DNA from: Rubrivivax rivuli
GTDB taxonomy: Bacteria > Pseudomonadota > Gammaproteobacteria > Burkholderiales > Burkholderiaceae_C
Reading direction: 5' to 3'
Length of the DNA stretch: 64,000 nt
Assembly: GCF_004016505.1 (NCBI RefSeq)
Contig: NZ_SACR01000003.1
Span: 372,001-436,000 of the forward strand
Part shown: piece after piece, positions 52,603 to 60,931 of the stretch
How the letters are laid out: every line of letters begins with the position of its first letter
Position numbering within the stretch: position 1 is the first letter of the stretch
Notes under the pieces: model-generated
The model's input: the letters and a program-made list of their open reading frames with translations, nothing else
What the model was told of the DNA's origin: nothing
The model's database searches: none
Made by a program: the position numbers and the translations under genes

Positions 52603-54870
52603 TCAACGCCGCCGCGCGTGACGCACGCCCGGCACGCGCGCCAGGTGCGCCAGCACCGGGCCCAGGCGCGCCGCGTCGGTGGCTTCCACGGTGAAGGTCA
52701 TCCACGCGGTGCTGCCGTCCTTGGCGCTCTGCGTGTTGACGCCCGTCACGTTGACCTTCTCTTTTGCGAACACCTCGCCGATGTCGCGCAGCAGCCCGCC
52801 GCGATCGGCGGCTTCGATGACCACGTCCATGGGGTAGACCGCGGCCTTGTCGCCGCCGGGCTTGCCCCAGGCGACCTCGATCACCCGACCCGGCGAGGTC
52901 TGCGCCATCTGGCGCAGGTTGCTGCAATCGGCGCGGTGCACGGCCACGCCCTTGCCGCGGGTGACGAAGCCGCAGATGGCGTCGGGCGGCGCGGGCCGGC
53001 AGCATTTGCCCAGCGTGGTGAGCAGCGAATCCATGCCCACCACCAGCACGCCGCCGCGGCCGCCGCCGGCCTCGGCGCGCGAGCGGTGCAGGTGCAGCTT
53101 GTCGTCTTCCGGGCCGGGCTCGGCGGGCTTGAGCAGGTTCTCGATGTTGCGCAGCGAGTACTCGTCCTTGCCCACCACCTCGAACAAGGCCTCGGCGCTC
53201 TTGAAGCCCAGGCGCTCGGCCAGCGCCTGGCGCTCCAGCGCCGTGCTGCCCAGACGCTGCAGCAGCTTTTCCACCGCCTCTCGACCGCGCGCGACGGTCT
53301 GCGCCATCTGCTCGGCGTTGAACCAGGCGCGCACCTTGGCCTTGGCGCGCGGGCTGGCCAGGTAGTGCAGTTCGGGGTTGAGCCAGTCCATCGACGGCCC
53401 GCCCTCCTTCACCGCCACCACCTCCACGGTCTGGCCCGATTGCAGCGGCGTGCTCAGCGGCACCATGGCGCCGTCGACCTTGGCACCGCGGCAGCGGTGG
53501 CCCAGGTCGGTGTGCAGCGCGTAGGCGAAGTCCACCGGCGTGCCGCCCACGGGCAGGTCGATGATGGTGGCCTGCGGGGTGAAGACGTAGATGCGGTCGC
53601 TCTCCACGCCCCGCGCCGCGGCGCCCCCGCTTGCCGCCTGGCCTTGCCCCTGCGCGGAGAAGTCTCGCTCCCAGGCCAGCAGTTCGCGCAGCACGGCCTT
53701 GCGGGCCTCGGCCACGCGGTCTTCGAACTCGCCCGCCGCGCTGACGCCGGCGTAGCCCTTCACGCCCGCTTCCTTGTACATCCAGTGCGCGGCAACGCCG
53801 TGCTCGGCGTGCTCGTGCATGGCGCGGGTGCGGATCTGCACTTCGAGCGGCCGGCCGTCAGCGCCGCGCACCACGGTGTGCAGGCTCTGGTAGCCGTTGG
53901 GCTTGGGGCGTGCGATGTAGTCGTCGAACTCGCCGTCCACCGGCGCCCAGGCCTCGTGCACGCGGGCCAGCGCCATGTAGCAGGCCGGCACGTCGTCCAC
54001 CACCACGCGCAGTGCGCGTGTGTCGAACACCCGCTCGAAGGGCAGTTGCTTGCCCTGCATCTTCTTCCAGATGCTGTACAGGTGCTTGGGCCGGCCCTGC
54101 ACATCGGCACGCAATCCTGCACCGGCCAGCAGCGCGGCCAGCGCCTCGCGCGCGGCGGCCACGCCTTGCTCACGTTCGGCCCGTTTCTCGTCCACCAGCT
54201 GCGCGATGCGCTGGTACTCCTGCGGCTGCAGGAAGCGGAAGGACAGATCCTCCAGCTCCCACTTGATCTGCCAGATGCCCAGCCGGTTGGCCAAGGGCGC
54301 AAAGACCTGCAGGGATTCGGTAGCCAGCGCCTCGGGGCAAGGCCGCTTGCTGGCGGCATGCCAGCGCAGCGTCTGCAGCCGCGAGGCCAAGCGCAGCAGC
54401 ACCACGCGCAGGTCGCGGCTGAAGGCCAGCAGCATCTTGCGCACGCGCTCGGTCTGCTGGCCCTGCAGGCCCTCACCCGGCGGCGCATTGCGCGCAGCCC
54501 GCTGGATCTGCACCAGCTTGCGTGTGAGTGTCACCAGGCTGGCGTAGCTTTCGCCGAAGGCCTTGTGCACCACCTCTTCGGGGCGCTGCAGGAAGTCACC
54601 CGCGTAGACGAGGTAGGCCGCCGCGCACAGCGCCGGCCCGCCGCCAATGTGGCGCAGCACCTCGGCCGTGCCGTCGGCATGCGCGTAGGCGTCTTCGCCG
54701 GTGTCCAGCACCTGACCGGCCAGCAGCGGCTCGGCAAAGGCGCGGGCGCGCTGCACGGGGTCGGCCATTCCCTCGGTCATTCCCTCGGTCATTCCCTCGG
54801 GCAGCGCACCGCTGGCCAGGTGCACGATGGCCGCGGCACCGCCGGGCGTGGCGGTGTCGTCGGTCTTCAC
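52603..54870 (-). CDS. relA: (p)ppGpp synthetase RelA
   Basis: A 755-residue long RSH protein, the ribosome-associated alarmone synthetase of the stringent response. The N-terminal pseudo-hydrolase domain lacks the HDxxED metal site (AAYLVYAGDFLQRPEEVV instead), so it is RelA not SpoT. The synthetase domain has FDTRALRVVVDD and FDDYIARPKPNGYQSLHTVV, then TGS (IIDLPVGGTPVDFAYALHT), a zinc-finger region (GKCCRPAPPDAICGF) and a C-terminal ACT domain (NVTGVNTQSAKDGS). The start is the GTG at 54870, which overlaps the upstream hydrolase stop in GTGA. The N-terminal 25-40 residues contain a tandem GMTE repeat. It is probably expressed with the hydrolase. Confidence 0.96.
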   Translation of the reverse strand: MKTDDTATPGGAAAIVHLASGALPEGMTEGMTEGMADPVQRARAFAEPLLAGQVLDTGEDAYAHADGTAEVLRHIGGGPALCAAAYLVYAGDFLQRPEEVVHKAFGESYASLVTLTRKLVQIQRAARNAPPGEGLQGQQTERVRKMLLAFSRDLRVVLLRLASRLQTLRWHAASKRPCPEALATESLQVFAPLANRLGIWQIKWELEDLSFRFLQPQEYQRIAQLVDEKRAEREQGVAAAREALAALLAGAGLRADVQGRPKHLYSIWKKMQGKQLPFERVFDTRALRVVVDDVPACYMALARVHEAWAPVDGEFDDYIARPKPNGYQSLHTVVRGADGRPLEVQIRTRAMHEHAEHGVAAHWMYKEAGVKGYAGVSAAGEFEDRVAEARKAVLRELLAWERDFSAQGQGQAASGGAAARGVESDRIYVFTPQATIIDLPVGGTPVDFAYALHTDLGHRCRGAKVDGAMVPLSTPLQSGQTVEVVAVKEGGPSMDWLNPELHYLASPRAKAKVRAWFNAEQMAQTVARGREAVEKLLQRLGSTALERQALAERLGFKSAEALFEVVGKDEYSLRNIENLLKPAEPGPEDDKLHLHRSRAEAGGGRGGVLVVGMDSLLTTLGKCCRPAPPDAICGFVTRGKGVAVHRADCSNLRQMAQTSPGRVIEVAWGKPGGDKAAVYPMDVVIEAADRGGLLRDIGEVFAKEKVNVTGVNTQSAKDGSTAWMTFTVEATDAARLGPVLAHLARVPGVRHARRR
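54766..54801 (-). repeat. Three tandem 12-base units in the relA 5' coding region
   Basis: CATTCCCTCGGT is repeated three times (last base of the third differs), coding Gly-Met-Thr-Glu units in frame on the minus strand. Units in multiples of three can change number without breaking relA. Confidence 0.85.
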
Positions 54871-55733
54871 GGGCCGAGCAGGAAGGCGCGCACCACGGCG
54901 CGCTGGTCGTCGGCCACCAGCGTGGGCGCGTGGCCCACGCCGGGCAGCGTGTGCAGTTGCGCGCGCGGGCCGCGCTGCGTCATCGCCAAGGCGGTTTCGG
55001 GCGACAGCAGGTCGCTCTCGGCACCGCGCAGCAACAGGGTCGGCGCGGTGATGCGGTCGTAGGCGGCCCAGAGCGCGGCTTCGCCGGCAGCGGCCACCTC
55101 GCCCGTGACGGCGCGGAAGGGCACGGCAATGCCCGGGTCGTAGTGCGGCTTGAAGCCGGCACCGTCGGCCTTGAGCTGCGGGCGCGTGAGCGCCAGCCAC
55201 TGCTCGCGCGTGTGCGGGCCGAAGCCCTGCGAGATGGCCCACAGCGCATCGGCCGCGGCCTCCACCGTGGGCCAGTGCGCCGGCACACCCACATAGGTGC
55301 CGATGCGCTGCAGCGCGCTGGCCTGCAAGGCCGGGCCGACATCGTTGAGCACCAGGCGCCGCACCGGGCTGCCGGGCAGCGAAGCCAGCATCAGGCCGAT
55401 GAGCCCACCCATGGACGTGCCCACCCAGTCGACCTGCGGCACGTTCAGGCGCGCCACCAGCGTCACCATGTCGGCAACGTAGGTGGGAATGCCGTAGCCG
55501 GCGGGGTCGGCCAGCCCATCGCTTTGCCCACGGCCCACCACGTCGGGGCAGACCACGCGGTACTCGCTGCTGAGTTCGCGCGCCAGGGTGTCGAAGTCGC
55601 GCCCCTGGCGCGTGAGGCCGTGCACGCAGACCAGCACACGCGGGTTGTCGGCCGCGCCCCATTCCCAGTAGGCCATGCGGTGCAGGCCACGGGCACTCAG
55701 GCATTGCACATGGGCCAGGCGCGGTTCGGTCAT
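54867..55733 (-). CDS. Alpha/beta hydrolase
   Basis: A 288-residue alpha/beta-hydrolase fold protein. Motifs are the oxyanion VCVHGLTRQGRDFD, CPDVVGRGQSD, the nucleophile elbow GTSMGG (Ser in VDWVGTSMGGLIG), the acid near RGAESDLLSPETA and the C-terminal His in LPGVGHAPTL. The start is the ATG at 55733 (MTEPRLAHVQ). The substrate is unknown; its nearest-looking relatives are generic esterase/haloalkane-type enzymes in PHB-storing bacteria. It is transcribed into relA with a 4-base overlap and diverges from bdhA over 65 bases. Confidence 0.9.
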   Translation of the reverse strand: MTEPRLAHVQCLSARGLHRMAYWEWGAADNPRVLVCVHGLTRQGRDFDTLARELSSEYRVVCPDVVGRGQSDGLADPAGYGIPTYVADMVTLVARLNVPQVDWVGTSMGGLIGLMLASLPGSPVRRLVLNDVGPALQASALQRIGTYVGVPAHWPTVEAAADALWAISQGFGPHTREQWLALTRPQLKADGAGFKPHYDPGIAVPFRAVTGEVAAAGEAALWAAYDRITAPTLLLRGAESDLLSPETALAMTQRGPRAQLHTLPGVGHAPTLVADDQRAVVRAFLLGP

Positions 55734-55798
55734 GGTGGGGTCAGGCGGGCATGGGAATAATGGCTTCATCGTATCAACCACCGCTCAAGGCCCCCAGC

Positions 55799-56569
55799 AT
55801 GCTCAACGGAAAGACCGCCCTCGTCACCGGCTCCACCAGCGGCATCGGCCTGGGCATCGCCAAGACCCTGGCGCTGCACGGTGCGCGCGTGATGATCAAC
55901 GGCTTCGGCGATGTCGAAGCGGCGCTGGCCCAGGTGCGTGAACACGACCCCGAGGCCGCCTACCACGGTGCCGACATGAGCAAGCCGGCCGAGATCGAGG
56001 CCATGGTGCGTGCCTGCGAGCAGCAGCTCGGCAGCTGCGACATCCTCGTCAACAACGCCGGCATCCAGTTCGTGGCGCCGGTGGAAGATTTCCCGGTGGA
56101 ACGCTGGGACGCCATCATCGCCATCAACCTGAGCTCGGCTTTCCACACCATGCGCGCCGCCCTGCCCGGCATGCGCGCGCGCAACTGGGGCCGCATCATC
56201 AACGTGGCCTCGGCCCACGGCCTGGTGGCCTCGGCCAACAAGAGCGCCTACGTGGCCGCCAAGCACGGCATCGTTGGCCTGACCAAAGCCGCGGCGCTGG
56301 AGACGGCCACCACCGGCATCACCGTCAACGCCATCTGCCCGGGCTGGGTGCTGACCCCGTTGGTGCAGAAGCAGGTGGACGCGCGCGCCGCCGCCGAGGG
56401 CGTCAGCAACGAAGAGGCCAAGCGCCGCCTGCTGGCCGAGAAGCAGCCCTCGCTGCAGTTCACCACGCCGGAAGAGCTGGCCGAGCTGGCGGTCTTCCTT
56501 TGCAGCCCGGCGGCGCAGAACGTGCGCGGCCAGGCCTGGGCGGTGGACGGGGGGTGGACCGCGCAGTGA
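55799..56569 (+). CDS. bdhA: D-3-hydroxybutyrate dehydrogenase
   Basis: A 256-residue short-chain dehydrogenase converting 3-hydroxybutyrate to acetoacetate with NAD+, used when PHB is degraded. It shows the NAD motif TGSTSGIGLGIA, NNAGIQFVAPVEDFP, the catalytic Ser-Tyr-Lys (VASAHGLVAS, SAYVAAKHG) and the family-typical NAICPGWVLTPLVQKQ and the end RGQAWAVDGGWTAQ, which fits the PHB-dehydrogenase group. The ATG at 55799 gives the standard length; the longer frame from 55751 adds a non-family leader. Confidence 0.95.
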   Translation: MLNGKTALVTGSTSGIGLGIAKTLALHGARVMINGFGDVEAALAQVREHDPEAAYHGADMSKPAEIEAMVRACEQQLGSCDILVNNAGIQFVAPVEDFPVERWDAIIAINLSSAFHTMRAALPGMRARNWGRIINVASAHGLVASANKSAYVAAKHGIVGLTKAAALETATTGITVNAICPGWVLTPLVQKQVDARAAAEGVSNEEAKRRLLAEKQPSLQFTTPEELAELAVFLCSPAAQNVRGQAWAVDGGWTAQ

Positions 56570-56584
56570 AGGCGCCCTGCCCGC

Positions 56585-57361
56585 TCACTTCACCAGCTGC
56601 ACGCTGCCGCTGACGGTGGCGCTCACCAGCTGCTTGCCGGCTTCCACCGGCAGCGCGGCGTCTTCCATGTTCACGGCGCGCGCGCTGAAGGCGCGCGGCG
56701 CAGCGGCCATGGCCATGGGCTGCGAGCCGTCGCTGCCCACGTTCACCTCGCGCAACGTGTAGCTGCCGAAGCCGAACTGCCGGCTCACCGATTCGGCCCG
56801 CGCGCGGAAGCTGGCGATGGCCTGGGCGGCCACCTCGCCTTCCACCTTGTCGCGCGCCTCGCGCGAGAGCGAAAAGCCCACACGGGCGATGGTGAGCGAC
56901 TGCACGCGCGAGGTGAGTTGCGCGATGGCCTGCACGTCGCGCCCTTCGACGATCAGCTCGGTGCGGCCCTGCCAGCCGTTGATGGCGCCGGGCATGCCGG
57001 GCGTCCTCGGGTTGGGCGGCGCATAGCGCGGCGTGAGCGAGAAGCTGCCGGTCTGCACCTGCACCTGGCCGGGCTTGGCCGATTTGCGGGCCTCGACCAG
57101 CGCCGCATCCAGCGCCTGCTTGAGCTGTGTCTGCACTGCTGCAGGGTCGGTGCCCTCACGCGTGGTGGAGAACACCACCGTCAGCCAGTCCATCGTCACC
57201 TCCACGCTGGCCGTGGCCGAGAGGTTCACCACGTTCTGCGGCGGGGGCAGCACCTGCGCCTGGGCCACGCCGCCCAGCAAGGCCAGGCTGCAGGCGGCCA
57301 GCGCACGGGCGCGGCGCGGGGTGGCGGTGAACAAGGCAGGCAGGGTCGAGTTGGTCTTCAT
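56585..57361 (-). CDS. SIMPL domain (DUF541) periplasmic protein
   Basis: A 258-residue protein with a signal peptide (RALAACSLALLGGVAQAQ) and one SIMPL/DUF541 domain: VNLSATASVEVTMDWLTVVF, a long amphipathic helix, the strand ELIVEGRDVQAIAQLTSRV and FGSYTLREVNV. Family members form oligomeric barrels in the periplasm or outer surface and have been linked to oxidative-stress protection and IL-1 receptor kinase-like signalling in hosts; the role here is unknown. The ATG at 57361 has AGGAAACC upstream. It converges on bdhA and diverges from the response-regulator gene. Confidence 0.92.
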   Translation of the reverse strand: MKTNSTLPALFTATPRRARALAACSLALLGGVAQAQVLPPPQNVVNLSATASVEVTMDWLTVVFSTTREGTDPAAVQTQLKQALDAALVEARKSAKPGQVQVQTGSFSLTPRYAPPNPRTPGMPGAINGWQGRTELIVEGRDVQAIAQLTSRVQSLTIARVGFSLSREARDKVEGEVAAQAIASFRARAESVSRQFGFGSYTLREVNVGSDGSQPMAMAAAPRAFSARAVNMEDAALPVEAGKQLVSATVSGSVQLVK

Positions 57362-57443
57362 GGTTTCCTGGAAGGGCCCAGGCCGGGCCGTTGGTGACGC
57401 TGCCGCTTGGAGCGCGCGGGCGTCGATTGGTGCGCCGAAAGAC

Positions 57444-57509
57444 TTGTAACAGATGGTCAGGCCCCCGCCGGACCCGCCGGCCGAGCCCCCCACAATGCGG
57501 CTGTTACAA
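57444..57509. promoter_or_regulatory. Inverted pair of TTGTAACAG/CTGTTACAA boxes
   Basis: Two 9-base sites, 57444-57452 and 57501-57509, are exact reverse complements separated by 48 bases, in the 162-base gap between the SIMPL gene and the response regulator. GTTACA/TGTAAC is the core half-site recognised by OmpR-type regulators in enteric bacteria, so autoregulation is plausible. Confidence 0.45.
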
Positions 57510-57523
57510 ATTCGGGAGCTCCC

Positions 57524-58258
57524 ATGACCCCACCCGCGAACGCCAGGCCTGACCGCATCGTGGTCGTCGACGACGACGCGCGCATCCGCGACCTGCTGCG
57601 CCGCTATCTGGCGCAGGAAGGCTTCGACGTGCTGCTGGCCGAGGACGCCAAGGCGCTGAACCGGGTGCTCACGCGCGAGACGGTCGACCTCATCGTGCTC
57701 GACCTGATGCTGCCGGGCGAAGACGGTCTGAGCATCTGCCGCCGCCTGCGCGCCGCCAACGACCAGACGCCCATCATCATGCTCACGGCGAAGGTAGAAG
57801 ACGTCGACCGCATCGTCGGCCTGGAGGTGGGCGCCGACGACTACCTGCCCAAGCCCTTCAACCCGCGCGAGCTGCTGGCGCGCATCCACGCCGTGCTGCG
57901 CCGCCGCCCTGCGCCCGAGGCCCCCGGCGCGCCCAGCAAGGAAGCCCAGGTCGTCAACTTCGGGCCCTTCGAGTTCGATCTCAGCCTGCGCCGCCTCAGC
58001 AAGAACGGCGAGCAGATCGCACTCACCACCGGCGAGTTCAGCATGCTCAAGGCCCTGGTGCGCCACCCACGCCAGCCGCTCAGCCGCGACAAGCTGGCAC
58101 AGCTGGCACGCGGCCGCGAGTTCGAGCCCTTCGACCGCAGCCTGGACGTGCAGATCAGCCGCCTGCGCAAGATGCTGGAGCCCGACCCGGCGCAGCCGCG
58201 CTACATCCAGACCGTGTGGGGCGTGGGCTATGTCTTCGTGCCCGATGGCGCCAACTGA
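57524..58258 (+). CDS. ompR: OmpR-type response regulator
   Basis: A 244-residue DNA-binding response regulator, very like OmpR. The receiver domain has the acidic pocket VVDDD, phospho-acceptor Asp60 in IVLDLMLPGEDG, Thr/Lys switch residues (MLTAK, KPF). The winged helix ends SLDVQISRLRKMLEPDP and TVWGVGYVF. The ATG at 57524 is preceded by GGGAG. The sensor kinase gene follows after 41 bases. In Burkholderiales this pair governs envelope genes in response to osmolarity or cell-wall state; targets are not visible here. Confidence 0.93.
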   Translation: MTPPANARPDRIVVVDDDARIRDLLRRYLAQEGFDVLLAEDAKALNRVLTRETVDLIVLDLMLPGEDGLSICRRLRAANDQTPIIMLTAKVEDVDRIVGLEVGADDYLPKPFNPRELLARIHAVLRRRPAPEAPGAPSKEAQVVNFGPFEFDLSLRRLSKNGEQIALTTGEFSMLKALVRHPRQPLSRDKLAQLARGREFEPFDRSLDVQISRLRKMLEPDPAQPRYIQTVWGVGYVFVPDGAN

Positions 58259-58299
58259 ACCCGGCCCTGCCGGGCTGACCCTGAGCCGCTGACGCCACC

Positions 58300-59649
58300 G
58301 TGGCACGCCGCAAACCGCTGGGCCTGAGTCTCTTCTGGCGCACCTTCTTCCTGCTGGCGCTGCTGCTCGCTGGGGGGGTGTTCGCGTGGCTGCAGACGCT
58401 GCGCGCGCTGGAGCTCGAGCCGCGCGCCGTGCAGGCCGCGCAACAGACCGCGGGCCTGGTGAACCTGGCGCGCGCAGCGCTCAAGACGTCGGACGGCATC
58501 AGCCGCGTGGCCTTGCTCAAGAGCCTGACGGCCGAAGACGGCGCGCGCGTCACGCCCCGCGAGCCCAAGGACACCTGGGAGACCTTCGAGACCGACCGCT
58601 TCTCGCGCCGCGTGGGGCAGGAGCTGCGCAGCGTGCTCGGCGAAGACGCCATCGCCGCACGCAGCGTCAACGGCGTCAAGGGCTTGTGGGTGGGCTTCTC
58701 CATCGAGCGCGAGCGCGACAAGACGCGCGATTTCTTCTGGCTGCAGGCCGGCCCTGCGCACGAGGCCGGGGTCAACCGCGAGACCCTGCTCACCTGGACG
58801 GGCATTGCCTTCTTGGCCACGCTGGTGGGCTCGGTGGCCATCGCCAGCCTGATCAACCGGCCGCTGAAGCAGCTGAGCTTCGCGGCCAGCCGCATCCGCG
58901 AAGGCGACCTCGATTCACGCCTGGACGAAAACACGCTGACCAGCGAGATCCGCGAGGTCAACATGGGCTTCAACCGCATGGCGCGTGAACTCGCGCGCGT
59001 GGAGGAAGACCGCGCGGTGATGCTGGCCGGCATCAGCCACGACCTGCGCACACCGCTGGCGCGGCTGCGGCTGGAAACCGAGATGAGCGTCGAGGACGAA
59101 GAGGCCAAGCGCAACATGGCCATGGACATCGACCAGCTCGACGCCATCATCGACAAGTTCATGGACTACGCGCGGCCCGGCGATTCGCAGCTGCGCCCGG
59201 TGCTGGTGTCGCCGCTGATCGACCGCGAGGCCTCGCTCTTCCGTGACCCGAGCCAGATCCGCATCACCTCGCGCGTGGCCATCGACCTGCAGGTGCTGGC
59301 CGACGAGACCGAACTCGCGCGCGTCTTCCTCAACCTCTTCGAGAACGCCCGCCGCTACGGCCGCGGCACCGACACCGGCGTGGCCGAGGTGATGATCACC
59401 TACGTGAAGACCGGCCCCTGGGCCATCATCAGCGTGCGCGACCACGGCTCGGGCGTGGCGCCCGAAAAGCTCTCGCAGCTGACCACGCCTTTCTTCCGCG
59501 GCGACGCCGCGCGCACGGCCGCCACGGGCGCCGGCCTGGGGCTGGCCATCGTCGAGAAATCGATGCAGCGCATGGGTGGCACGCTCGAACTCGCCAACGC
59601 CTCCGACGGCGGGCTGGTGGCCCACCTCCGGCTCAAGCGGGCGATCTGA
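58300..59649 (+). CDS. envZ: EnvZ-like sensor histidine kinase
   Basis: A 449-residue inner-membrane histidine kinase, partner of the response regulator just upstream. Two helices (LFWRTFFLLALLLAGGVFAW and LLTWTGIAFLATLVGSVAIA) enclose a periplasmic sensor domain of about 130 residues. A HAMP linker follows (INRPLKQLSFAASRIREGDLD), then the H-box AGISHDLRTPLARLRLE, the N-box LFENARRYG and G-boxes DHGSGVAPEKL and TGAGLGLAIVEK. The start codon is GTG. The gene order and domains fit EnvZ. The next gene begins 31 bases downstream and is probably unrelated. Confidence 0.93.
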   Translation: MARRKPLGLSLFWRTFFLLALLLAGGVFAWLQTLRALELEPRAVQAAQQTAGLVNLARAALKTSDGISRVALLKSLTAEDGARVTPREPKDTWETFETDRFSRRVGQELRSVLGEDAIAARSVNGVKGLWVGFSIERERDKTRDFFWLQAGPAHEAGVNRETLLTWTGIAFLATLVGSVAIASLINRPLKQLSFAASRIREGDLDSRLDENTLTSEIREVNMGFNRMARELARVEEDRAVMLAGISHDLRTPLARLRLETEMSVEDEEAKRNMAMDIDQLDAIIDKFMDYARPGDSQLRPVLVSPLIDREASLFRDPSQIRITSRVAIDLQVLADETELARVFLNLFENARRYGRGTDTGVAEVMITYVKTGPWAIISVRDHGSGVAPEKLSQLTTPFFRGDAARTAATGAGLGLAIVEKSMQRMGGTLELANASDGGLVAHLRLKRAI

Positions 59650-59680
59650 CGCGCCCTGGGCCGCAAGCGGAGAGATTGCG

Positions 59681-60139
59681 ATGCTGATCTGCAGCTTTGT
59701 CCTGAATGGCAAGCCCCTGACGAAGTTGCGCATCGGCGCCAAGTCCTTCGATGCCTTCTCGGGCATGGGCGCCTATGTCAACCAGCGGCAGCACGCTTGC
59801 GTGCAGGGCCGCGGGCCGATTCCGCCGGGCAGCTACTACATCATCGACCGCGAGTCCGGCGGCCTGCTGGGGCCACTGCGCAACCTCTTCAGCGACCGCA
59901 GCGAGTGGCTGGCGCTGTACGCCGACGACGGCAGCGTGGACGACGTGGTGAAGTGCGACGACATCGCGCGCGGCAACTTCCGCCTGCACCCGAAAGGCCC
60001 GCTGGGCATCAGCGAAGGCTGCATCACGATCGAGAAGCCCATCGAATTCAACCTCGTGCGCAGCCTCATCCGCAGCGAGAAGCTGCAGGCCATCCCGGGC
60101 AGCACGCTCAAGGCCTACGCCAAGGTGCTGGTGACATGA
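59681..60139 (+). CDS. Tlde1-like (DUF2778) L,D-transpeptidase-type protein, possible antibacterial effector
   Basis: A 152-residue protein lacking a signal peptide. The fold hint is the DUF2778/Tlde1 motif: FRLHPKG with His103 and SEGCITI with Cys114, the catalytic pair of an L,D-transpeptidase-like cysteine enzyme acting on peptidoglycan tetrapeptides. Family members in several Proteobacteria are type VI secretion effectors; without a signal peptide this protein would need such a delivery path. A Gly/Pro-rich part (QGRGPIPPGSYYIID) also matches. GGAGAG lies before the ATG. Its stop overlaps a small membrane-protein gene. No T6SS gene is seen in this window. Confidence 0.85.
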   Translation: MLICSFVLNGKPLTKLRIGAKSFDAFSGMGAYVNQRQHACVQGRGPIPPGSYYIIDRESGGLLGPLRNLFSDRSEWLALYADDGSVDDVVKCDDIARGNFRLHPKGPLGISEGCITIEKPIEFNLVRSLIRSEKLQAIPGSTLKAYAKVLVT

Positions 60140-60405
60140 AGCGCTGGGCCGCCCACGCGGCCAGCGTGGCGGCCGCTGCGGTGCTGGCGCTCTTGCTCGC
60201 GCGCTACTGGTACGCGCGGCCCGAACACTTCCCAGCGCCCTTGCGGCAGCTGGGCCAGCAATTGCTGGAAGCGCATGAAGCCCGCGGCGCCGAAGCGGCG
60301 GCGGATATGGAAGCGCTGTTCATCGCCGCCGTGGCCTTCGTGCCGGCCTTGGCCGCGGTGCTGCTGCTGCGCTGGGCCTGGCGGCGCTGGCGCGGCGCGC
60401 GCTGA
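60136..60405 (+). CDS. Two-helix membrane protein overlapping the Tlde1-like gene, candidate immunity protein
   Basis: An 89-residue protein with two hydrophobic helices (ASVAAAAVLALLLARYWYA and LFIAAVAFVPALAAVLLLRWAW) enclosing a polar loop of about 45 residues that would face the periplasm, and a basic tail (RRWRGAR). The ATG overlaps the upstream stop (ATGA), so the two are made together. Periplasm-facing immunity proteins normally block peptidoglycan-cutting effectors, and this topology and coupling fit that role. I do not recognise a known immunity family. It converges with ispF, three bases apart. Confidence 0.7.
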   Translation: MKRWAAHAASVAAAAVLALLLARYWYARPEHFPAPLRQLGQQLLEAHEARGAEAAADMEALFIAAVAFVPALAAVLLLRWAWRRWRGAR

Positions 60406-60408
60406 AGC

Positions 60409-60912
60409 TCAGCCTGTCACCGGCGGCTCGCGCCACAGCAAGGCGACAGCGCGCGTCTCGATGGCGCGGCCCTCGCCCACCGGGCCCATCTTCTCGGCCG
60501 TCTTGGCCTTCACGTTCACCGCGTCCAGGCCCAGGCCCAGCGCCTCCGCGATGCGCTGGCACATGGCCGGGATGTGCGGCGCCATCTTCGGCGCCTGCGC
60601 GACGATGGTGCTGTCGACGTTGACGATCTGGTAACCCGCCTCGCGCACTCGGCGCGCGGCCTCGGTGAGCAGCACCACCGAATCGGCACCCCGGAACTCG
60701 GCCGCGGTGTCGGGGAAGTGGCGGCCGATGTCGCCCAGGGCCGCGGCACCCAGCAAGGCGTCGGTGATGGCGTGCAGCAGCGCGTCAGCGTCTGAATGGC
60801 CGAGCAGGCCGTGCGTGTGCGGGATGGTCACGCCGCCCAGCACCAGCGGGCGGCCGGTGACGAGCTGGTGGGTGTCCCAGCCTTCGCCGATGCGGAGTTG
60901 GAGCGGGTTCAT
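60409..60912 (-). CDS. ispF: 2-C-methyl-D-erythritol 2,4-cyclodiphosphate synthase
   Basis: A 167-residue enzyme of the MEP isoprenoid pathway that cyclises CDP-ME 2-phosphate with release of CMP. It has the metal site [33 protein letters not shown], the flexible loop GRHFPDT and the C-terminal [19 protein letters not shown]. It follows ispD by 19 bases, so the two are probably an operon. Confidence 0.97.
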   Translation of the reverse strand: MNPLQLRIGEGWDTHQLVTGRPLVLGGVTIPHTHGLLGHSDADALLHAITDALLGAAALGDIGRHFPDTAAEFRGADSVVLLTEAARRVREAGYQIVNVDSTIVAQAPKMAPHIPAMCQRIAEALGLGLDAVNVKAKTAEKMGPVGEGRAIETRAVALLWREPPVTG

Positions 60913-60931
60913 GCGGGGGCCAGGGTGCGGT

